Source: Maniola hyperantus (Eukaryota; Arthropoda; Insecta; Lepidoptera; Nymphalidae). Taken from it: 64,000 nt of DNA. Each line of letters starts with the position of its first letter. Position 1 is the first letter of the stretch. Below are positions 24,257-33,699 of the stretch, piece by piece. The stretch covers positions 10,490,501-10,554,500 of the forward strand of contig NC_048539.1 of assembly GCF_902806685.2 (NCBI RefSeq), in the 5' to 3' direction. Both the position numbers and the translations under genes were made by a program. The notes under the pieces are model-generated. The model saw only the letters and a program-made list of their open reading frames with translations. It did no database searches and was not told where the DNA came from.

Positions 24257-24889
24257 CCGGCCCAACTAAGGGCTTGGAAAGACACAACGTGCGACTGTTT
24301 CGTGACCCTTAGAGGAGTTTGGTGATGCAAAGGCGTTTAAATACTGCCGAAAACGCATAGGCGTCACTCTGCTGCCGTCGCGATACGTGGTATAACGTGC
24401 TTTGCATACCTCTAAGTCGTCAAATAAAAAGAACTCTGGGCAGTGGGTTATATATTGATCTATTTGGTGGCACGAAATGAAACATAGGCGCGCTTTAGGC
24501 AAAAGAAGCTTAAGATAACGGCGCGGCGTAGGGGCAGGTGGTAGATATGGTGCCGCTTCAAAACTTATGCATACGAAATGTATAAGAACAACGCGTCGTG
24601 AATTAAAGGATAGTAATATCTTATACCCATGCGCAAACACAATGTGCTACTGTCATAAGCCGGAAATTTACGCGGCATACCTCTCACTCTAACTCCTCTA
24701 ATCAAACTAAATGTATGAAACCGATATGTTTCTGACGCGTCACGAGTCACGAGTCACGACACATCACGACACGCTAGTATATTTCCGTCTTTTCAAATCG
24801 TACACGTTTTCAGTGTAACATTTTGTGCTAACGCCCTGCCATGATGTGTCGCTACGCGCTATGTATACCCAAGCCCTAAGTTGGTCCGG
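24257..24889. repeat. possible foldback transposon with 21-bp inverted ends
   Basis: CCGGCCCAACTAAGGGCTTG(G) at 24257-24277 and CCAAGCCCTAAGTTGGTCCG(G) at 24869-24889 are inverted repeats with two mismatches. The interior is CpG-rich and has a minus-strand open frame of 124 codons (24266-24640) without recognisable transposase motifs. GAGTCACGA is repeated near 24745-24760. Confidence 0.45.
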
Positions 24890-25275
24890 TATCTTACGCC
24901 CACAATCGCGGTTTGCGGCTTGCAAATACATTTTGCATTTCATTAAAAGTAAAATTATCTTCAATCTCATTTATACCATTACCTACCTATTTGATTTGAT
25001 CTATTTTCGTTGAATTAATTTTTTAACAGTATACTTAATCTAAAACTTGTAAGTATTTAGTACTTACCGAATGACCTAGATAGATACCTAGGGTAGATAA
25101 CATGGGATTAGGAATCAGCTTAGCTTACAATGATCTGTCAATTCTGTCACACCAAGATAATATTTTGATGAGATTTGAAGAGTTATATTAAAAAATAATT
25201 TATATTTAGGGCTACCTATTACTACCAATAATTATCATTGACTTATAAAAACTGACTTTCTAATAGGTAATAATG

Positions 25276-25410
25276 GCGAGCATAAGCTAGTTAGATATAA
25301 AGGAGTTATCTCTAACTAGCTTATGCTCGCGACTTCGTCTAGTCTAGTAGTTTAAGCTGTGCGTTGATAGATCAGTCAGTCACCTTTTCCTTTTATATAT
25401 TTAGATAGGG
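25276..25410. repeat. family B head, inverted duplication, plus short tail
   Basis: GCGAGCATAAGCTAGTTAGA at 25276 is mirrored at 25307-25330 (TCTAACTAGCTTATGCTCGC). The plus copy then jumps to TTTAAGCTGTGCGTTGATAG, CAGTCAGT and CCTTTTCCTTTTATATATTT. A mostly deleted family B element next to the head of a second, opposed one. Confidence 0.75.
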
Positions 25411-25799
25411 TATTATTTATTTCGAATAGATTTAACTTTCAAAGTAAACATAGAGACAAGCAAAAGGTAAAAACTAAGTACTCACTAACCTATTCACTTA
25501 CAAAAAATAACAAGAATGTATCTAAGTATTTACTTAAACTAACTTGAATCCAACAGGCGACAAGACTTGAGACTAAGCTGCAACTCCAAACTTACTAACA
25601 AGTAACAACAATAAACTCGTGAACACTTTGAGATTGCAAAATGCTTTGAAGCTTATCAGTTTGTTGCAAGTTATCTGAAATTGAAACTAACCAACTTTAA
25701 ATGCAGAAAGTCACAACTTCTAGACCACCTGTGGCATGACTTCATTTAGTATCAAGTTTCAATTCATTTTATGTCTAGTTGGGAAATATTTATTGCATA

Positions 25800-26010
25800 C
25801 TAAATGATGCCCGCGGACTTCATCAGCGTGGATATAGGTTTCAAAAGTATCGCGGGAACTCTTTGATTTTCTTTCCGGGATAAAAAGTAGCTTATGGACT
25901 TATTAATTCAGCTTATAAGCTATCTACATTTCCAACCAAATCTATTCAGTCATTGTGGCCTGAAGACGTAAGAAATAATCAAACACACAAACTTTCACAT
26001 ATTTATAATA
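25800..26010 (+). repeat. family A repeat, diverged
   Basis: ATGATGCCCGCGGACTTCAT head, GGGAACTCTTTGATTTTC, GGGATAAAAAGTAGCTTATG, and TTCACATATTTATAATATTA tail. Confidence 0.8.
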
Positions 26011-26029
26011 TTACGTACCTATGAGGAAT

Positions 26030-26177
26030 AGGAATTAAGAATAGGATTAGCTGTTTTCTGTGACTTCGTACACGTTGAATTTGGGAATTTATTTTTCCGT
26101 AAAACTAAATTTGATTTCCTCGCGTAAAAATAGCATTATGTCCGTCTCCTGAATGCAAACTATGTATTTTATTATGT
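26030..26177 (+). repeat. old family A copy split by the LTR element
   Basis: GATTAGCTGTTTTCTGTGAC, CTTCGTACACGTTGAATTT, TAAAAATAGCATTATGTCCG and GAATGCAAACTATG run up to the target site. Directly after the 3' LTR, ATCTCTATGCCGAAATTTT resembles the next part of family A. The retroelement therefore probably landed inside this repeat. Confidence 0.6.
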
Positions 26178-26181
26178 AGGT

Positions 26182-26400
26182 AGTTATGGTTCGCCCATCT
26201 GTGTTAGATTAAGACGTACCTATAGTGTTCCACGAATGTAAATTGCGTGGTCAGCGTCTAGACGCGGTGGCGATCTGCGCGTCGCCCGATTATTATTTCA
26301 TTATTAAAGCAGCCTCAATATCGGCTTTACGTGTTTTAATTAATCATTTTCCCTGATGAAAAACTCAGGGAAAACCCTAAAAGCTCCCGTAATCAAAAGT
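26182..26400 (+). repeat. 5' LTR
   Basis: 219 bases, AGTTATGGTTCGCC to AATCAAAAGT. It contains AATTGCGTGGTCAGCG and a TATTATTTCATTATTAAAGC stretch. If the final T is assigned to the primer-binding site instead, the LTR is 218 bases and the target duplication is 5 bp (TAGGT). Confidence 0.93.
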
Positions 26401-26417
26401 GGCGCAGCCCGGGACGG
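26400..26417 (+). promoter_or_regulatory. primer-binding site
   Basis: TGGCGCAGCCCGGGACGG directly at the LTR border. The first eight bases equal the serine-tRNA-type site (TGGCGCAGTCG) used by 17.6-like elements; later bases diverge, so the tRNA assignment is tentative. Confidence 0.65.
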
Positions 26418-26990
26418 ATTTTCCGACTAAAAAACGTCAAGGAAAATTCGTAGAACCAAAACAAATAAATTTTCTTTTGTGACGAGTGCGAAAAAGGGGC
26501 CTAGTATGGAAATAGCGAAGCGGTGAGTTATCCTTTCGCCAATCCTTTGTCCTACAAATATAGACTATTAATATAAAATGTATTTTTTTAATTGTTGCAA
26601 AGATATTAAGTATAAATTATAAATTAAAATGAATTTATTTTAATTTAAGTTTTATTATAATCAAAAAAATAAATTGCAAATAAATTAATATTAGAAATTA
26701 AAATGAAATTATTTTAATTTCAAGTTGAATTACCTACCTATTTACAAAAATATATAAGTTTTAACGGTAATGTACTTTTTACTTTATTAATTTATAACTT
26801 ATACAAATCTTATTTCTAATTCCAATTTTTTTATTTTTACATTACGCTTTTATTGTGTTAAGGGCCCATGTGTGTCTATTTTATTAAGGGCGCATGTGTG
26901 TCTACTGTGTTAAGGGCACGTGTGTGTCTATTGTGTTAAGTTAAAGTTTTTTTTGAAAGCCAGTTGCATCCTCATTTCATTACTATTATC
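26418..26990 (+). promoter_or_regulatory. untranslated leader with 26-bp tandem repeats
   Basis: Very AT-rich leader. From about 26854 to 26940 a unit of the form TGTTAAGGGC.CATGTGTGTC recurs with exact 26-bp spacing (TTA at 26858, 26884, 26910 and 26936). Role unknown. Confidence 0.75.
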
Positions 26991-28310
26991 ATGGCAACCC
27001 CGTCCATCTTATCTGTACCGAAGGAAATCGTGCAATTAATTCCTTTGTATGGTGGTGATAAAAGACAGTTAAATCTTTATTTGCGAAAATGTCAGTACGT
27101 GATTGATCGGTTTCAAGGAAATGATGAACAAAATTTTTACATTTTTAATGTTTTAACGAGTAGATTAAAAGACGATGCAGCTGCGCTCCTGTCCGAACGA
27201 GAGGACATCGTTACATGGTCCGCATTAAAAGCCTTGTTAATCCAACATTTTGGAGACCCTCGCAGTGAAGCGTGCATTAATATCGAGTTACAATCTTTAA
27301 AAATTAATCCAGGTGAAAGTTTTCTTGATTTTTGCAATAGAATCCAAAGTGTTCGTTCGTTATTAATGTCGAAGGTAAATTCGAGCGATAATTTGGAATT
27401 AAAACATTCTAAGGCAGTTATATATAATAACACAGCTCTTAACGTGTTTCTGTATAATCTTCCCGAAAATATGGTGCGTATTGTTAGGCTGAAGGCACCC
27501 ACTACTTTAGAGGCGGCTTTAAGTATCGTACTCGAAGAAGTAAACTTTTTAGAGCAATATAAGACGCGTAATCGTGTGCATGGTAATAACCCAATAATGA
27601 GTTCGAGTTCAAGGCCAATTAATTTTAATAACCCACAAATGAAGATGCCTCAATTTCAGGGTCAAGGTCAACCACCAAACCCAGCGTTCGGTCATAGACC
27701 TCATTTAGGTTTTCAGCCACAACAGTTAGGGATTAGGTCCTCACAACAATTTGGGTACATGTCCCCACAACAATTTGGGTACATGCCCCCACAACAATTT
27801 GGGTACAGGCCTCCACCACAATTTGGGTACAGGCCTCCACAACAATTTGGGTGCAAGCCTCCACAACAATATGGGTACAAACCCCCACAGCAATTTGGGT
27901 ATAAACCACCACAACCCCAGCAACAATTCGGGTACAAACCACCACAACAATTCGGGTACAAACCACCACAACAATTTGGGTACAAACCCCCGCAACAATT
28001 TGGGTATAGGCCACCACAACCCCAACAACAAACTAATGACGTATCTATGAGGACAGCACAGCCGAAAATGCAACAAGGTTTTAAGTTGAACGAATTAACC
28101 ATGACCAACTATGAGGATGACTTTCCCTATGACGATTATTATAACTATGACAATGACTATTCAGATGACATTAACTACGGTTATGACGCTGACATAAATC
28201 AAACAGAGTATTCTAACGTATCTTATCATGAATCAGAACCAATAAATGATACTGAAAACCCACTTCCGGATTTTCGGGAAACAGCCTCGGTAATAGACAA
28301 GAAGTTATAG
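26991..28310 (+). CDS. gag: errantivirus Gag
   Basis: 439 residues from the ATG at 26991 (MATPSILSVP); the frame is open nine codons further upstream but without an ATG. Residues 1-200 are of the errantivirus Gag capsid type (LIPLYGGDKRQLNLYLRKC, DDAAALLSE, HFGDPRSEACINIELQSL, ESFLDFCNRIQSVR). No CCHC zinc knuckle is present. Instead residues 250-340 are eleven tandem units of the type PPQQFGYK (27738-28010), followed by an acidic Asp/Tyr/Asn-rich tail (YDDYYNYDNDYSDD). The frame is intact with no stop or frameshift, unlike pol and env. Structural protein of retroelement particles. It overlaps pol by 55 bases in the -1 frame. Confidence 0.9.
   Translation: MATPSILSVPKEIVQLIPLYGGDKRQLNLYLRKCQYVIDRFQGNDEQNFYIFNVLTSRLKDDAAALLSEREDIVTWSALKALLIQHFGDPRSEACINIELQSLKINPGESFLDFCNRIQSVRSLLMSKVNSSDNLELKHSKAVIYNNTALNVFLYNLPENMVRIVRLKAPTTLEAALSIVLEEVNFLEQYKTRNRVHGNNPIMSSSSRPINFNNPQMKMPQFQGQGQPPNPAFGHRPHLGFQPQQLGIRSSQQFGYMSPQQFGYMPPQQFGYRPPPQFGYRPPQQFGCKPPQQYGYKPPQQFGYKPPQPQQQFGYKPPQQFGYKPPQQFGYKPPQQFGYRPPQPQQQTNDVSMRTAQPKMQQGFKLNELTMTNYEDDFPYDDYYNYDNDYSDDINYGYDADINQTEYSNVSYHESEPINDTENPLPDFRETASVIDKKL
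28256..28262 (+). promoter_or_regulatory. candidate -1 ribosomal frameshift heptamer
   Basis: In the gag frame the bases read A AAC CCA, a classic X XXY YYZ slippery site. The pol frame is closed by TGA at 28253-28255, immediately before, so the overlap starts exactly at the heptamer. No stable downstream structure was worked out. Confidence 0.6.
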
Positions 28311-29407
28311 AATTAAATTGTGACCCTAATTTAAAACTTCCCTATATTTATTTGGAAGAAATAGACGCAAAAATGATGATTGATACAGGGAGTATGAGAT
28401 CTTTTCTCAGTCCTCGAAAAGCTCATGAGTATTTTAGTGACTCTATTAGAAAAGAACAATTTCAGGTAGTTAGCACTCATGCTTCTAGTAGGCATGATGA
28501 AGTGATAGAAATTCCTCTCTTACCTAGTTTCAGAAGTGACAATTGGCATAAGTTCTACTTATATGACGTAGACAACCGTTATGACGGACTTATTGGTAAT
28601 GATCTTTTACAACAATTAGGCGCAATCATAGATTTGAAAGACCAGTTATTGAAAACTAGCACTACTTGTATTCCAATTATAAACGACAATTTAAATTATA
28701 CGATTAATATACCTGCAAGGTCAGAACAGCAAGATAAGTTACCCATCGATCAAAAATCAGGCGATGCTGATGCTCTGTCTACAATTAAAATTATTGCTCT
28801 AAATTCAAGCGAAGAAAATTTGTCACTAAAAGTTAACGTAGATCAAAATTTGAGTAGCAAAGATTCATCTACAGTAACTATGTTAGATTTGAACCGAACA
28901 GCAACCGCTAGTTCCATAGAATTTAATGGTAAAAACGTAAATGATTTCCCAGTACGACCAGAATCTAGTAAAACAGATACAATTAATTTAGCTATAAATC
29001 CAGATTTAACTGGGATACCGATTTTGAATGAGGTCATAAACAGAAAACCTGTTTTACAGCTAACAAAAACCCAGAATGCCCCGTTTCAGGAATTATTCAT
29101 TGATCTTTTTAGCATTGAGGGAATAAAGAAAAAGGTTAGGAAAAAGAAACGTGGCGAAGCTAATATTGAGTTTTCTGAAGGAAACATTGTTTTTGCAAAG
29201 GATGTTAATAGGCGTAAAAGTAAAGATAAACCTAGATATATCAAAGCAAAAGTTATATGTCGTTCTGAAGGAAATATTTTACCAATCAAAGTAGGAGAAA
29301 GGAAATCCAAAACCTCCATTAAAAACATTAAACGTCCTCCGCAGGTTCTGATATGTCCTGCTAGTGGTGATGCAGTCACAGACTTTTCATTTTTTAAAAA
29401 AACTTAA
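28256..29407 (+). pseudogene. pol: Pol remnant: protease joined to integrase C-terminus
   Basis: An uninterrupted frame of 383 codons in -1 relative to gag. It encodes a retroviral-type aspartic protease: active-site Asp-Thr-Gly at 28382-28390 within MMIDTGSMRSF, and the closing motif YDGLIGNDLLQQLGAIIDL near residue 115. A Ser/Asn/Ile-rich linker follows. From about 29155 the sequence resembles the errantivirus integrase C-terminal domain (EGNIVFAKDVNRRK, KPRYIKAKVI, SIKNIKRPPQ). The reverse transcriptase, RNase H, and zinc-finger and catalytic core of integrase are all missing, about 3 kb. That the junction is in frame and the product still open is notable. It cannot support transposition by itself. 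Confidence 0.8.
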
Positions 29408-29507
29408 TGTAAAAGAAACTGACTTGATTGTCTCTAAAATGTTTGATCGTTTTATTAATGTAATCAGCTGCTAAGCAAAACAATTGGATTTTTGTAACTT
29501 TTTACAG

Positions 29508-30273
29508 GATTATTTAGTATATTTAGAAGTAGTTCTCGTACTATCTTTGTTAGATTAAGTGAAATTGAAAGAGCATTAGCGTTAAGCAAAATCTCTATTT
29601 TACATTAATCAATTGTGAACTCTACAGAATTACTCTATGTATCATTTAAATGTAATTTCTAACTCTAGAACCCTAGCTATCATTCCCAAATATCCTTACC
29701 TTTTGGCGAAAGGAATAAAGTATGTACTTACCGCTTGCTAAATCATGTCAAGAATTTTCTATCGGCAATCAGTTCCTATGCACTGCAGATAATCGAGCGT
29801 TATATCATTATGGACTTACCCTGGTCACAATCGACGAACCGTGTGAGCTGGAAATTTATGGCATTCACCTCCACCACCGCATTATCGTAGAATCAGATAA
29901 TATGAAGATGATTCCAATTATTACACTACCTCAATTAAACGCAAATGAGACTCTATCTGGTGCAAGTGTAGTTAACATGGAAGCAATTAATTTAGACGAA
30001 GTGAAATACATGGCCTTTTCATTGAAACATAGTGCTGTTGTTGAAAGTGTTTTAAACGATCAAAAGGACAGTAAATTCAGTGTAATTTTAGGATACCTGA
30101 CATCAGATTTTGTAGTTTTAAGTATTTTTGTCTTCTTATGTTACTCCTGGCTAAAATCGCCAAACTGTTCATTAATTAAGAAAAATCATCGGAATGAATC
30201 TAGAATCGATCCATCCGATAATTTTCCTCTTAGGGATGGAGGAGTTATGGTTCGCCCATCTGTGTTAGATTAA
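29508..30273 (+). pseudogene. env: Env remnant, C-terminal half, broken
   Basis: Similar to the carboxy half of errantivirus envelope proteins. It begins after a TTTTTACAG acceptor-like site (GLFSIF, then LSEIERALALSKISILH ending in a TAA near 29608), continues in another frame (NVISNSRTLAIIPKYPYL, to a TAA about 29746), and finishes in a third stretch with an ATG at 29722 that runs 183 codons (SCQEFSIGNQFLC, EPCELEIYG) to a TAA inside the 3' LTR. The last stretch has a hydrophobic segment (FVVLSIFVFLCYSW, about 30106-30148) of the transmembrane anchor type. The N-terminal half is deleted, and at least one premature stop and one frame change break the rest, so no functional Env is made. Confidence 0.75.
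30232..30242 (+). promoter_or_regulatory. polypurine tract
   Basis: AGGGATGGAGG abuts the 3' LTR, the expected plus-strand primer position. Confidence 0.85.
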
Positions 30274-30461
30274 GACGTACCTATAGTGTTCCACGAATGT
30301 AAATTGCGTGGTCAGCGTCTAGACGCGGTGGCGATCTGCGCGTCGCCCGATTATTATTTCATTATTAAAGCAGCCTCAATATCGGCTTTACGTGTTTTAA
30401 TTAATCATTTTCCCTGATGAAAAACTCAGGGAAAACCCTAAAAGCTCCCGTAATCAAAAGT
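30243..30461 (+). repeat. 3' LTR
   Basis: No difference from the 5' LTR was found on reading the two side by side. Its first 31 bases also encode the end of the env frame (stop at 30271-30273). Confidence 0.93.
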
Positions 30462-30847
30462 AGGTATCTCTATGCCGAAATTTTAGCAGCAACTACAAAA
30501 CAGGTGCAATAAAGAAGTAAAACAAACAAACTATCGGATTAATAAAATAATAAAACTATCTATTTGTTCAAATAAGTATGATAGCATATAATTTAACTTT
30601 GTAATGAAGACCTTCAGTAACTTTAGGCCCCTATACTTATCTGTAAATGTTAGCAGTAATTTTACAGTTTTATTGGACAACATCATAATATTTTGTATCA
30701 GTTATTAGGTAGAAGGTAATATTTTATGCAATTTTGACTCGTTCGTGTACTTGTAATGACTTCTAACTGATTGCTATCGTTTAAGAGATTTATAGTTTCT
30801 GTCAGTGTCTCACATAGATAAGTAATAACCTGTATAGATAAGTATAT

Positions 30848-30940
30848 AAGTAATAATCTAGCGTTAAGTTAAATCATAAATCGTGAAATGTACTCTACAT
30901 TTCACGATTTATGATTTAACTTAACGCTAGATTATTACTT
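30848..30940. repeat. perfect 45-bp palindrome with 3-base loop
   Basis: The arm 30848-30892 is the exact reverse complement of 30896-30940; the loop is CTC. Every base pairs, and the next pair outside does not. Such a sequence could form a cruciform or a long RNA hairpin. Confidence 0.97.
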
Positions 30941-31104
30941 TGATTAGAGAATTCATTTAGTAAATTACGGTTCGGTCGCTTAAATTTGACTAATTAGACC
31001 ACTAAAGTACCAATAATATCTTTGAATTAGACCACTGTTCCTTAAGGAACAGAACACGGTCTCATGTTGAGTTATGTATCACTTAGCCATATTAAAAATA
31101 CGAA

Positions 31105-31425
31105 ATGTGTGTTTATTTTCTGGTTGATTCTTCAGTCACGCTCCAACGGAGTAAGGAATTTTAGGTAAGCATACGGGCATCGAACGGGTAATAAGAATGA
31201 GGCTACTTCTTATCCCGGAAAATCCAAGAATTCCCACGGGTTTTTTGGAAATTTAATACCACGTAGATGAATTCACGGGCATCATATTATCATATTTTTG
31301 ATATCTTGCTTCCCATAATATTATAATATTATAGGCTACTTTTTATCCCGGATCGAAGAGTTTCCTTGGGATTTTTAAAAAACCTAAATCCACCCTGACG
31401 ATGTCGCAGGCATCAACTAGTTTAT
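31105..31425 (-). repeat. two antisense family A fragments
   Basis: The first (31105-31285) shows TTCTTCAGTCACGCTCCAAC and TCCCGGAAAATCCAAGAATT. The second (31328-31425) repeats GGCTACTTTTTATCCCGGAT and ends CGATGTCGCAGGCATCAACT. Confidence 0.8.
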
Positions 31426-31910
31426 GTAGGTACGTTATGTAGAACGTAGAACGTAGAACGTAAAAAATTGGTAGCTTAGCTGATCTCAAAAAAATTACGG
31501 CTCTAGGTAATCCGTAGATAATGAATATTTTGACATTTTGCTGCAATTATACAAAATACTAGACTTTATTTGTTTAAAAATCTTTATTCTGATCTATATT
31601 TTTATGTACACCAAGGGAAAACGTTTAAAAACATCTTAGCGCTTTCTAGGTTTTCGTTCCCTTTCTTTGCGTTTGTTTTGCATAAAGCTGCCATATTTGC
31701 ATGTTTCCATTGAAAGCGTCGTAGCGTTTCGTCTTTTAGACTGAAACTCATGTGGCTCTTTCTGAAAGGCTTTTCTTTGAAAACTTTTTCTGCGACTGCA
31801 AGGAGTATGTCCAGTTTGGCGAATGTTTTGAATGGTATAAAAGTTGGCATCTGCTGATTAGGTTAGGTATTTTTTAATCAATAAAATATGATCAGAGGTG
31901 CATCACTAGC
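31426..31910. other. no recognised feature
   Basis: Contains a small tandem GTAGAAC repeat at about 31439-31460. An 82-codon minus-strand frame (31602-31850) has no motif. Confidence 0.5.
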
Positions 31911-32120
31911 GGTAATAGCCTAGTGGTTAAGACGCCAGCCTCCTAGTCGAGGGGCCTGCGTTCGACACCTGGCACGCACCTCTGACTTTTCGGAAAACTT
32001 GTTGCACTTGACTAGTCATCGAATCACGACGTTTTTCTGTTCACAAAAACGTCTTGTAAGTTTTAATATTGTAGTAGTGTAGTAATAATGTCTATAGGTA
32101 AGTGTAGTAATTTAGTTGAA
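31911..32120 (+). repeat. tRNA-derived SINE, 5' half
   Basis: A polymerase III-like promoter is visible: A-box-like TAATAGCCTAGTGGTTAAGA and B-box-like GCGTTCGACACCTGG 45 bases later, then GCACGCACCTCTGACTTTTC, the start of the SINE body. Bodies or tails of the same family are at 33700, 40870 and 48690. Confidence 0.8.
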
Positions 32121-32699
32121 TAAATTGACTCAGAACTTTGTTTAAATAGTCTAGAAATGGAGCTATATTTCCATGGAATTTATTCCGCACATTAAAGACT
32201 AACTTCATGTGTTCCTAAGATACATTAGATTTACTCTAAAATAGACTCTAGAGTCCAAGTCGCTGATAGAAATTTGCGATTTCGCGAAATTGTTTACTGG
32301 GCATGTAAAACTGTCCATGTTCTCAGCTAAACCAGTTTCCAATGAGCTTGGGTGCAAAGGCACTGCCACTAGGGATTATATTGAAGAATTTTATGTACTA
32401 TCTATAAATAAAGTGTTTAATGCTCGGAATGCCACGACTAAACGTCTAATAAGGTGAGAATGGAAGATGAGTACATCATAGGTGAAGCTCGTCAGTCGTC
32501 AGTAACTTGACAGTTGATTAGAGCTTAGACAATCATATAGAACCAACAACAGGTAAACTTCGGTCAATTTGATGATCTCTCCAATTCACATATTAACTTA
32601 GATCCACATATTAAGCATTCATAAGCTTAGATGGGGTGACAGGCACTGAACCTAAAGTATTTAATTGACAAAAATTATTGTACCTACTAGAATCTAGAT
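32121..32699. other. no recognised feature
   Basis: AT-rich intron sequence. Confidence 0.5.
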
Positions 32700-33000
32700 A
32701 TTCTAGATGATGCTCACGACTAGCTCTGCGTGGATTTAGCTTTTTAAAACCCAGCAAGAACGACTCCCGTTGTCTGGTTTGGCTTTAGGACAAAAAGTTG
32801 CCTATGTTACGGCTCCAGAAAGCAAGCTATCTCTATACTAAACAGAAATCGCAGGCATTATGCCAGCGATATCGTCTACATGGATTTATGTTTTTAAAAA
32901 TTCCGTGGGCATAATTTTGCGTTCTAGGTATTCTAATTGTAAACATCTCAAATCGGTTAAATCGGAAATCGGACCGACAGAAACAGTTTCGCATATTAAG
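32700..33000 (+). repeat. two degenerate family A fragments
   Basis: GATGCTCACGACTAGCTCTG with GGATTTAGCTTTTTAAAAC, and again near 32860 TATGCCAGCGATATCGTCTA with AAATTCCGTGGGCATAA and AAATCGGTTAAATCGG. Both are old. Confidence 0.65.
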
Positions 33001-33004
33001 TAAC

Positions 33005-33215
33005 TAGCTAAGCTTATCCCCGCGAATTGTTCGCGTGGACTACACAAACGTCAAACCGCTATATTACCCCCTTAGGGGTTGAATTTTCAGAAAATCCTTT
33101 TTTAGCGGATGTCTACGTCAAATAGCTATCTGCACGCCAAACATCCGTCCAGTATAGTTTGTGCTGTGCGTTGATAGATCAGTCAGTCAGCTTTTCCTTT
33201 TATATATTTACTTAG
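33005..33215 (+). repeat. family B repeat
   Basis: TATTACCCCCTTAGGGGTTG, TAGCTATCTGCACGCCAAA, GCTGTGCGTTGATAGATCAG, two CAGT units and CTTTTCCTTTTATATATTTA. Confidence 0.9.
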
Positions 33216-33699
33216 ATTTATTATTCAACGCAAATTATAGACCCTAAAGTATTATTATTTCTTCTGTGCCTACATTGAAGACCATTGGTATTGTATCACG
33301 AAACGAACGATTACCAATTCAAGATATCGCTTAAGAGCAAGCTATCACGCTAAACAGTAAAGTAAACACGCTTCACATACACTTGCGTGTCACGTTTATT
33401 ACATCCAAATATTTTTTTAGTAAACCACAAGCTTATTTTTATCGTCAAAGAAACGAAATGTTTATGACAGTTTAAAACGTTAGTGGCACAAAAAGTTGAA
33501 TGTATACTTTTGGTGCGCTTTGTTTAGGGGGTGGAACAGGGGTCGCCACCCCAAAAGATTCTGCTCCCCCGACAGAAAATAACAATAGTTCACACAAAAA
33601 TCGATAAATATCGTAGTTACTATAACTATTGGCACTAGTTTAGCCGATGATTATGTAAAGGTAAAAAATGTTTGCAGGTTTTCTAGTAAACGTTGGACT

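Larger units (their letters stand above)
26182..30461 (+). mobile_element. internally deleted errantivirus-type (gypsy) LTR retroelement
   Basis: A 4.28-kb provirus-like element flanked by the 4-bp duplication AGGT (26178-26181 and 30462-30465), the duplication size usual for errantiviruses. Order: LTR, primer-binding site, leader with 26-bp tandem repeats, gag, pol remnant, env remnant, polypurine tract, LTR. The LTRs begin AGTTAT, as in errantiviruses, and look identical over 219 bases, so insertion is recent. Full-length relatives are about 7-8 kb; here reverse transcriptase, RNase H and most of integrase are absent, so movement would need proteins supplied in trans. It lies in the same orientation as the host gene, in the 47-kb intron. 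Confidence 0.92.

Noticed and set aside
24266..24640. 124-codon minus-strand frame
   Set aside because: Lies inside a candidate foldback element, no transposase or other motif, CpG-rich composition lowers stop frequency.
27713..28108. Three long minus-strand frames with Cys/Gly or Val-rich repeats
   Set aside because: They are mirror images of the PPQQFGY repeats of gag; the repeat unit length (24 bases) keeps several frames open.
28352..28352. TTG as start of an independent protease protein
   Set aside because: The frame stays open back to 28256 and overlaps gag in -1, so frameshift expression is more likely than initiation here.
31911..31985. tRNA gene
   Set aside because: A- and B-box-like motifs are present but the sequence does not fold as a tRNA and continues into a known SINE body.
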